Assembly: GCA_020723725.1 (NCBI GenBank)
Contig: DYIG01000053.1
Coordinates: forward strand, 1 to 9,325
Origin: Thermaerobacter marianensis
GTDB taxonomy: Bacteria; Bacillota; Sulfobacillia; DYIH01; DYIG01
DNA: 9,325 bases
Direction: 5' to 3'
Positions 5,605-9,325 of the stretch are shown here, piece by piece. Each line of letters begins with the position of its first letter. Position 1 is the first letter of the stretch. The notes beneath the pieces are model-generated. The model was not told the origin of the DNA. It saw only the letters and a list, made by a program, of their open reading frames with translations, and ran no database searches. Made by a program: the position numbers and the translations under genes.

Positions 5605-6957
5605 TCAGACCCCCCTGCTGCCAGGTGTGGCGCCACCAGCTACCGAGTGCCCTGTTATGCCCATTGCGGAAACCCCCTGATGCTGGGCCATATTCGGGGA
5701 GGCCCCGTGCCCGGCGCCAGCGCTGAAGATAGTTTGCAGGTTATACGCCGATTCCCCATGCTGACTGAGATCCAGCCCCATCAGTTCCTGTTCCTCGGTC
5801 ACACGCAACCGGCATACCAGGTTTACCAGTTTGAGAATGACAAACGTGCCAACACCTGCGAACAAGACAGTGGCCAGAATACTTATAAGCTGGGGCGCCA
5901 TCAGTGCCGCATTACCGTAAATCAATCCGTCAGCCCCGGCCGGGTTAACCGCCTTGGAGGCGAATATGCCTGTCGCTATAGCCCCCCAAGTCCCTCCAAC
6001 ACCGTGAATACCGAAGACATCCAGGGAGTCATCATAACCGAGCCGTGGTTTAAGGTTGTTCACCGCGAAGTAACACAGAACCCCGCCCACAAGACCAATC
6101 AGTATTGAAGCGATAGGGCCTACAAAGCCGGAGGCCGGTGTTATGGCCACCAGTCCGGCCACCGCACCACTGGCTGCCCCGAGGACGGTAGGCTTACCCC
6201 TTAAAAGCCATTCAGTGAAGGTCCAACCTAGGGCCGCTGCCGCAGCAGCAGTATTGGTTATTACAAAGGCACTGGCTGCCAGGCCGCCAGAGGTCAGGGA
6301 GCTGCCAGCGTTGAATCCAAACCAGCCAAACCATAATAGACCCGTTCCCAATACGGTGAGCGGCAGGCTGTGCGGGGGCGGAACCTTGCCCGGATAGCCG
6401 ATACGCCGCCCGATTACCAGTGCCGCTACCAGAGCAGATATACCTGAAGAGATGTGCACTACGGTTCCTCCCGCAAAATCAAGGGCGCCTAAACTCTGGA
6501 GCCAGCCGCCGCCCCATACCCAGTGCGCCAGCGGATCATAAATCAACGTGGCCCACAGCAAGCTTAAAAGGACGAACGCCGGAAACCTGATGCGGTCTGC
6601 AAAGGCCCCTGTCATGAGGGCCACCGTGATAATTGCGAACATCCCCTGAAACATCATGAACAACAAATGGGGTATGCTGCCGTTTGCTTCTTGCCCCACC
6701 CCGGAGAGACCCAGGTATTTCAGACCGCCAACAACCCCGGATACATCCGGGCCGAAGGCCAGGGTATACCCCCATAAGACCCACTGGACGCTGATAAGAC
6801 AGAGGGCGAAGAAACTCTGCATTATGGTCCCGAGCACATTCCGGTGCCCGGCCATCCCGGCATAGAAGAAAGCCAGCCCCGGCGTCATGAGCATAACCAT
6901 GGCCGTTGAGACCAATAACCAGGCGGTGTCCCCTGCATTGATTTCCGCAACCGACAT
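5605..6957 (-). CDS. amtB: Ammonium transporter/channel AmtB
   Basis: A 450-residue Amt/Rh channel with eleven expected membrane helices, moving ammonium across the cytoplasmic membrane. Counting from the ATG at 6957, key residues fall at the same numbers as in mature E. coli AmtB: F107 and F215 (Phe gate), W148, D160, H168 and H318 (twin-His pore), and S219. That ATG is chosen because AAAGGAG lies ten bases upstream; an in-frame GTG at 6966 is only one base from the same site. The conserved cytosolic tail that contacts P-II (EEQELMGLDLSQHGESAY) is present, then continues about 43 residues further with a Gly/Ala/Ser/His-containing tail absent from E. coli AmtB. No cleavable signal peptide is evident: the first helix begins near residue 12. 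It lies downstream of a 108-base leader with terminator, and four bases before glnB. Confidence 0.96.
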   Translation of the reverse strand: MSVAEINAGDTAWLLVSTAMVMLMTPGLAFFYAGMAGHRNVLGTIMQSFFALCLISVQWVLWGYTLAFGPDVSGVVGGLKYLGLSGVGQEANGSIPHLLFMMFQGMFAIITVALMTGAFADRIRFPAFVLLSLLWATLIYDPLAHWVWGGGWLQSLGALDFAGGTVVHISSGISALVAALVIGRRIGYPGKVPPPHSLPLTVLGTGLLWFGWFGFNAGSSLTSGGLAASAFVITNTAAAAAALGWTFTEWLLRGKPTVLGAASGAVAGLVAITPASGFVGPIASILIGLVGGVLCYFAVNNLKPRLGYDDSLDVFGIHGVGGTWGAIATGIFASKAVNPAGADGLIYGNAALMAPQLISILATVLFAGVGTFVILKLVNLVCRLRVTEEQELMGLDLSQHGESAYNLQTIFSAGAGHGASPNMAQHQGVSAMGITGHSVAGGATPGSRGV

Positions 6958-6982
6958 CTCTTTCACACTCCTTTACGGGAAT

Positions 6983-7024
6983 AAAAAAAGGCGCTCTGCG
7001 GCCCGATGCCCGCTGAGCGCCTTT
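6983..7024 (-). terminator. Intrinsic terminator in the amtB leader
   Basis: On the minus strand, AAAGGCGCTC (7024-7015) pairs perfectly with GAGCGCCTTT (6996-6987) as a 10-bp stem with a GC-rich apical part (GCGG/CCGC), followed by an uninterrupted run of seven T (6989-6983). This strong terminator lies 26 bases upstream of the amtB ATG and would stop transcripts coming from glnA and the ANTAR gene unless antiterminated. Confidence 0.85.
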
Positions 7025-7059
7025 GCTCCAGGTGTGGTCACCTCACTGTGACCACACCT
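7015..7059 (-). promoter_or_regulatory. Two-hairpin ANTAR target (antiterminator) before amtB
   Basis: P1 is a perfect 12-bp stem, AGGTGTGGTCAC with GTGACCACACCT (7059-7030), closing the six-base loop AGTGAG. One base later P2, GAGC-AAAGGC-GCTC (7028-7015), has a 4-bp stem and the six-base loop AAAGGC. Both loops have A at position 1 and G at position 4, the positions conserved in RNA targets of ANTAR proteins such as EutV and NasR. P2's loop and 3' arm are exactly the 5' arm of the terminator stem, so P2 and terminator cannot coexist. By analogy with the Enterococcus eut leaders, binding of an ANTAR dimer to P1-P2 would hold the terminator open. Bases and pairing are seen directly; the binding is inferred. 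Confidence 0.75.
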
Positions 7060-7065
7060 TAGTAC

Positions 7066-7497
7066 CTATTCAACTGTCCGACGTGTATCCGGCACCAGGT
7101 CGGCCAGCCCGATTATTACCTCCGCTATCTCCCTGATCGACTTGCGCTTATCCATCGCCAATTGACGCATCCGGGCATAGGCCTCGGATTCCTTAAGGCC
7201 TTGCTGCTCCATCAGCAGCCCTTTGGCCCTTTCGATAACCTTTCGAGATTCCAGCGCTTCCTCCAACTTCGCGACGGTCTTCCGCAGACGTTCCCTCTCA
7301 CGAATCAAACCGCTTGCCATCTCACCGGGGAGTATGACCAAATCAGGTGGTAGTCCCTGCGACACGGCCAGGGCGTCCAACCCCTCACCCTCCGCACCGG
7401 TCTGTTCGAGCACCTCATGGCCTGCCTGCCTTATCGCGCGGCTGACCCTGTTGAATGTGTGCCCCTGGCCTACAAACAACACCCGCAGCCCCGACAT
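7066..7497 (-). CDS. ANTAR-domain transcription antitermination regulator with degenerate receiver half
   Basis: A 143-residue protein ending in an ANTAR RNA-binding domain (about residues 66-132): a coiled-coil-like helix rich in Arg/Glu/Leu, then ALESRKVIERAKGLLMEQQG, then EAYARMRQLAMDKRKSIREIAEVII. ANTAR domains bind paired hairpins in nascent RNA and prevent termination. The N-terminal 60 residues resemble the first strands of a receiver (RVLFVGQG, PPDLVILPGE), but the acidic pocket and phospho-acceptor Asp are missing and the fold is too short to be complete; full ANTAR response regulators such as EutV are near 190 residues. So phosphorylation is unlikely as the switch, and a protein partner or ligand should be expected. 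It starts at ATG 7497, 16 bases after glnA with a GGGG site nine bases upstream, so it is co-transcribed with glnA. A matching RNA target follows immediately before amtB. Confidence 0.9.
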   Translation of the reverse strand: MSGLRVLFVGQGHTFNRVSRAIRQAGHEVLEQTGAEGEGLDALAVSQGLPPDLVILPGEMASGLIRERERLRKTVAKLEEALESRKVIERAKGLLMEQQGLKESEAYARMRQLAMDKRKSIREIAEVIIGLADLVPDTRRTVE

Positions 7498-7513
7498 GGC
7501 TTATCGCCCCGCT

Positions 7514-8962
7514 TTATAGGTCGTAGTAAAGGTAGAACTCGTACGGGTGCGGTCTCAGGTTTACTGGCTCCAGTTCCGTTGTGCGCTTCAGGTTTATCCA
7601 GTTCTGGATAAAGTCCTCGGAGAAGACGCCACCCTCGGTCAGGAAGTCGTGATCCTCTTCCAGCGCCTGCAGAACCTCGCCCAGTGAGCCCGGAACGCTC
7701 TTGATCTTGGCCTTCTCTTTGGCGTCCAGTTCATAGATGTTGCTATCCAGCGGCCCGTAACCCAGGTCGCGGGGATCGATACGCCGTTTGATGCCGTCCA
7801 GACCGGCCATGAGCATAGCAGCAAAGGCCAGGTAAGGATTGGCTGTGGCGTCAGGGGTACGGAACTCTATTCTGGAGGCCTTGGGGCTGACGGCAGCGAT
7901 AGGGATACGAACCGCCGCGCTCCTGTTCCCTTTCGAGAACACCAGGTTTACCGGGGCCTCGTAGCCCGGAACCAGTCTCTTATACGAGTTGGTGGACGGG
8001 TTGGTAAAGGCCAGCAGGGCCGGAGCGTGATAGAGTATTCCACCGATATAATAGAGAGCCAACTGGCTCAGGTTGCCATATGCCCCATCCTCAAAGAATA
8101 GGTTCTCCCCGTCTTTCCATACACTCTGGTGAACATGCATCCCGCTCCCGTTATCACCAAAGAGGGGCTTGGGCATAAAGGTCGCCGTCTTGCCTTGCCG
8201 GTGGGCGACATTCTTGACTATATACTTATAGAGCATGACGTTGTCGGCACAACGGGTCAGGGTATTGAATCTGAAGTTGATCTCACCCTGGCCGGCGGTC
8301 GCCACCTCGTGGTGATGCCTCTCAACGCGCATCCCGCACTCCTGAAGGGTACGGACCATATCTGTGCGAATGTCCTGCTGGCTATCGACCGGTGGAACCG
8401 GCAAATACCCCTGCTTGTTGCGCACCTTGTGCCCGAGGTTGGGGGTCGAGTTCCGGCCGGCGTTCCAGATACCCTCATCGGAGTCGACGAAGTAATATCC
8501 ATGGTGTTGGTTCTGATCGAAGCGGACGTCGTCGAAAATAAAGAATTCTATCTCAGGCCCGAAAAAAGCGGTATCCCCTATGCCACTGGCCCGAAGGTAG
8601 CCCTCGGCCTTCTCGGCGATGTAACGGGGGTCACGGTTGTATCGATTCAGGCTGGGTTCATGCACGTTGCAGGCTATGCTCAGGGTTGGAGCAGCCGTAA
8701 AGGGGTCGACAAAAGCCGTCTCCGGCACAGGCACCATTACCATGTCGCTCTCCTCAATCTGCCGGAAGCCCTGTATGCTCGAACCGTCGAAGGCAACACC
8801 GCCCTTGAAGGTGTCTGCCTCTACCTCCGAAGCCGGTATGGTGATGTGATGCCACCGGCCGGGAACGTCTACCAAACGGAAATCAACCATCTCAATGTTC
8901 TTCGTCTTTATGAGGTCCAGTACAGTGCTTACCGCATCCCGGGCCTTAACGTCGACTGCCAT
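7514..8962 (-). CDS. glnA: Type I glutamine synthetase
   Basis: A 482-residue dodecameric glutamine synthetase, ligating ammonium to glutamate with ATP. Catalytic features: D59 in FDGSSI (E. coli D50 equivalent); metal ligands E137 and E139 (GPEIEFF), E219 and E227; H276 in GSGMHVHQS; E335 in the active-site flap; R347 and R352 in the RSAAVRIP region; E366 and R368 in RIEFRTPD. Its length and the insertion after about residue 162 (IWNAGRNSTPNLG...) resemble the GSI-beta type more than the 444-residue Bacillus form. A Tyr at 410 (NIYELDAKE) occupies the place of the adenylylated Tyr397 of E. coli, but the following LPPEE is not conserved. The ATG at 8962 is the only start after an in-frame TAA about 48 bases upstream. 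It is first in the cluster and is preceded by a long leader with operator-like and hairpin elements. Confidence 0.97.
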   Translation of the reverse strand: MAVDVKARDAVSTVLDLIKTKNIEMVDFRLVDVPGRWHHITIPASEVEADTFKGGVAFDGSSIQGFRQIEESDMVMVPVPETAFVDPFTAAPTLSIACNVHEPSLNRYNRDPRYIAEKAEGYLRASGIGDTAFFGPEIEFFIFDDVRFDQNQHHGYYFVDSDEGIWNAGRNSTPNLGHKVRNKQGYLPVPPVDSQQDIRTDMVRTLQECGMRVERHHHEVATAGQGEINFRFNTLTRCADNVMLYKYIVKNVAHRQGKTATFMPKPLFGDNGSGMHVHQSVWKDGENLFFEDGAYGNLSQLALYYIGGILYHAPALLAFTNPSTNSYKRLVPGYEAPVNLVFSKGNRSAAVRIPIAAVSPKASRIEFRTPDATANPYLAFAAMLMAGLDGIKRRIDPRDLGYGPLDSNIYELDAKEKAKIKSVPGSLGEVLQALEEDHDFLTEGGVFSEDFIQNWINLKRTTELEPVNLRPHPYEFYLYYDL

Positions 8963-9004
8963 CTCTGCGCCGCAGGGTCCTGCCCCCTGCGACTCCCTCC
9001 TCTC
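8963..9004 (-). promoter_or_regulatory. glnA translation start region: Shine-Dalgarno separated from AUG by a hairpin
   Basis: No good ribosome binding site lies directly before the glnA ATG (GCAGAG only). A strong one, GAGGAGGGA (9002-8994), is about 32 bases upstream. Between them, GTCGCAGGG (8993-8985) and CCCTGCGGC (8977-8969) form a 9-bp stem with one T-G pair and a 7-base loop. Folding would leave GGAGG about eight bases from the AUG, a normal distance. Similar hairpin-bridged initiation is known from phage T4 gene 38. Confidence 0.5.
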
Positions 9005-9154
9005 GTCCTCTTAATATTCGCGCCCCTTCAATACGGGGAAATTCCAAAAGTGTGGCACAGGCATACTCCCAATTCCGAATCAAACTTGATACAATTACCC
9101 AGGAGTCTCCCTGCAAATCACCACCCATTCCAAATGTGACCAATGTCAGGTATA

Positions 9155-9168
9155 TGTTAACTTTAACA
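9155..9168. repeat. Inverted repeat over the putative glnA -10 region
   Basis: TGTTAACTTTAACA: 6-bp arms TGTTAA/TTAACA around CT. It covers the -10-like hexamer at 9160-9165 and could be an operator; no regulator family is assigned. Confidence 0.4.
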
Positions 9169-9188
9169 GGGGGATTAGGCTCTGTCAA
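9160..9188 (-). promoter_or_regulatory. Candidate sigma-A promoter for glnA
   Basis: On the minus strand, TTGACA (9188-9183) is a perfect -35 hexamer, 17 bases before TAAAGT (9165-9160), a 4/6 match to the -10 consensus. Transcription would start near 9153, giving a leader of about 190 bases. A second candidate lies just upstream: TTGACA (9202-9197) with 17-base spacing to CCTAAT (9179-9174). The sequence upstream of both is A/T-rich (9216-9232). Confidence 0.5.
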
Positions 9189-9196
9189 TTGGTTTT

Positions 9197-9213
9197 TGTC
9201 AAGTAACCTGACA
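9197..9213. promoter_or_regulatory. GlnR/TnrA-like operator
   Basis: TGTCA-AGTAACC-TGACA fits TGTNA-N7-TNACA, the outer frame of the Bacillus GlnR/TnrA box, with A/T in the three central positions; two inner consensus positions (A7 and T11) are G and C. Flanking T/A extends the arms to 6 bp (TTGTCA/TGACAA). It is centred about 52 bases upstream of the start predicted from the main promoter candidate and overlaps the -35 of the alternative one. Confidence 0.5.
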
Positions 9214-9273
9214 ACTTTGATTATTATTTTTTGGGAAAGCTTTCTGAAGGCGTTGTGAGATAGCTTATGGTAA

Positions 9274-9290
9274 TGAGCCTTTTTCACCGG
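9274..9290 (-). repeat. Short dispersed repeat, copy C (inverted relative to copy A)
   Basis: The minus strand reads CCGGTGAAAAAGGCTCA, identical over 17 bases to 3554-3570. Downstream on this strand CTCACAACGC (9259-9250) also matches copy A, but 18 extra bases intervene, bordered by CTCA on both sides. Confidence 0.6.
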
Positions 9291-9302
9291 CTCACGTTAG
9301 CA

Positions 9303-9322
9303 GGCCCGGTCAAAAAGGTTCA
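9303..9322 (+). repeat. Short dispersed repeat, copy B, forming a hairpin with copy C
   Basis: GGCCCGGTCAAAAAGGTTCA matches copy A at 18 of 20 positions. With 9274-9290 it forms an imperfect stem of 17 positions (one C-C mismatch, one G-T pair) around a 15-base spacer; this could also serve as a terminator for a gene beyond the window edge. Confidence 0.55.
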
Positions 9323-9325
9323 GAT

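Larger units (their letters stand above)
8963..9325. other. Gene-free upstream region of the glnA cluster
   Basis: About 360 bases with no convincing gene. From the glnA side outwards it holds the hairpin-bridged ribosome binding site, a long probable 5' leader with only small hairpins (for example CCCC-GTATTGAA-GGGG near 9025-9040, without a U-tract), the promoter and operator candidates at 9155-9213, an A/T-rich block, a GAAAGCTTTC palindrome (9235-9244), and the inverted repeat pair at 9274-9322. No second ANTAR-type two-hairpin target was found here. Confidence 0.7.

Noticed and set aside
5600..5636. Longer glnB starting at GTG 5636
   Set aside because: The extra 12 residues are unlike P-II N-termini, it would overlap amtB by 32 bases, and TTG 5600 gives the canonical 112-residue protein with its own ribosome binding site.
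5578..6108. 176-codon plus-strand frame opposite the 3' part of amtB
   Set aside because: Antisense shadow of a clear Amt channel gene with all pore residues in the minus-strand frame.
8129..9139. 336-codon plus-strand frame opposite glnA
   Set aside because: Antisense shadow of a highly conserved glutamine synthetase gene; its protein shows no family features and the codon pattern is explained by glnA.
9005..9150. A terminator or ANTAR-type target in the glnA leader
   Set aside because: Small hairpins exist, but none has the A1/G4 six-base loops in tandem or a stem followed by a U-tract.
8946..9287. 113-codon frame on the minus strand upstream of and overlapping the glnA start
   Set aside because: It runs through the promoter-like sequences and the repeat, has no recognisable family features or ribosome binding site, overlaps glnA in another frame, and its start lies inside the dispersed repeat; most likely chance.

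Overview
This 9.3 kb window looks like chromosome from a moderately GC-rich Firmicute, most likely a clostridial Peptococcaceae-type lineage (Pelotomaculum/Desulfotomaculum-like). I base this on gene content (glnA beside an ANTAR gene, ferredoxin-type nitrite reductase, TTG starts with G-rich ribosome binding sites). It is an inference from family knowledge, not a database match.

Layout. The plus strand opens with the 3' part of a ROK-family sugar kinase (3-668) and an EamA/DMT permease (687-1625). These converge on formyltetrahydrofolate deformylase purU (minus, 1641-2531). Diverging from purU is a 45-residue single-span membrane protein (2597-2734). From about 9.2 kb down to 2.8 kb the minus strand is one nitrogen-assimilation cluster, in transcription order: a long leader, glnA (type I glutamine synthetase), an ANTAR-domain RNA-binding regulator, a two-hairpin/terminator leader, amtB (ammonium channel), glnB/glnK (P-II), a structured gap, nirA-type ferredoxin nitrite reductase, and a class I glutamine amidotransferase.

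How it works together. NirA reduces nitrite to ammonium, AmtB imports ammonium, GlnA fixes it into glutamine, and P-II reports carbon/nitrogen/energy state to AmtB and probably others. The most informative non-coding signal lies between the ANTAR gene and amtB. There, two hairpins with six-base loops carry A at loop position 1 and G at position 4. The second uses the 5' arm of a strong intrinsic terminator, so the two are mutually exclusive. This is the known architecture of an ANTAR antitermination target, and it implies that the regulator encoded just upstream gates readthrough into amtB-glnB-nirA. A weaker structure of similar logic precedes nirA. The glnA leader holds a near-consensus GlnR/TnrA-type operator (TGTNA-N7-TNACA) overlapping a promoter-like sequence, and a hairpin that may bring a distant Shine-Dalgarno sequence close to the glnA AUG.

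Other points: P-II has Phe in place of the uridylylated Tyr51; the ANTAR protein's receiver-like half is short and lacks the phospho-acceptor Asp; AmtB has a 43-residue Gly/His-containing tail; and a short dispersed repeat occurs at 3.55 kb and twice near 9.3 kb. No CRISPR array, tRNA, rRNA, insertion sequence or phage gene was seen.
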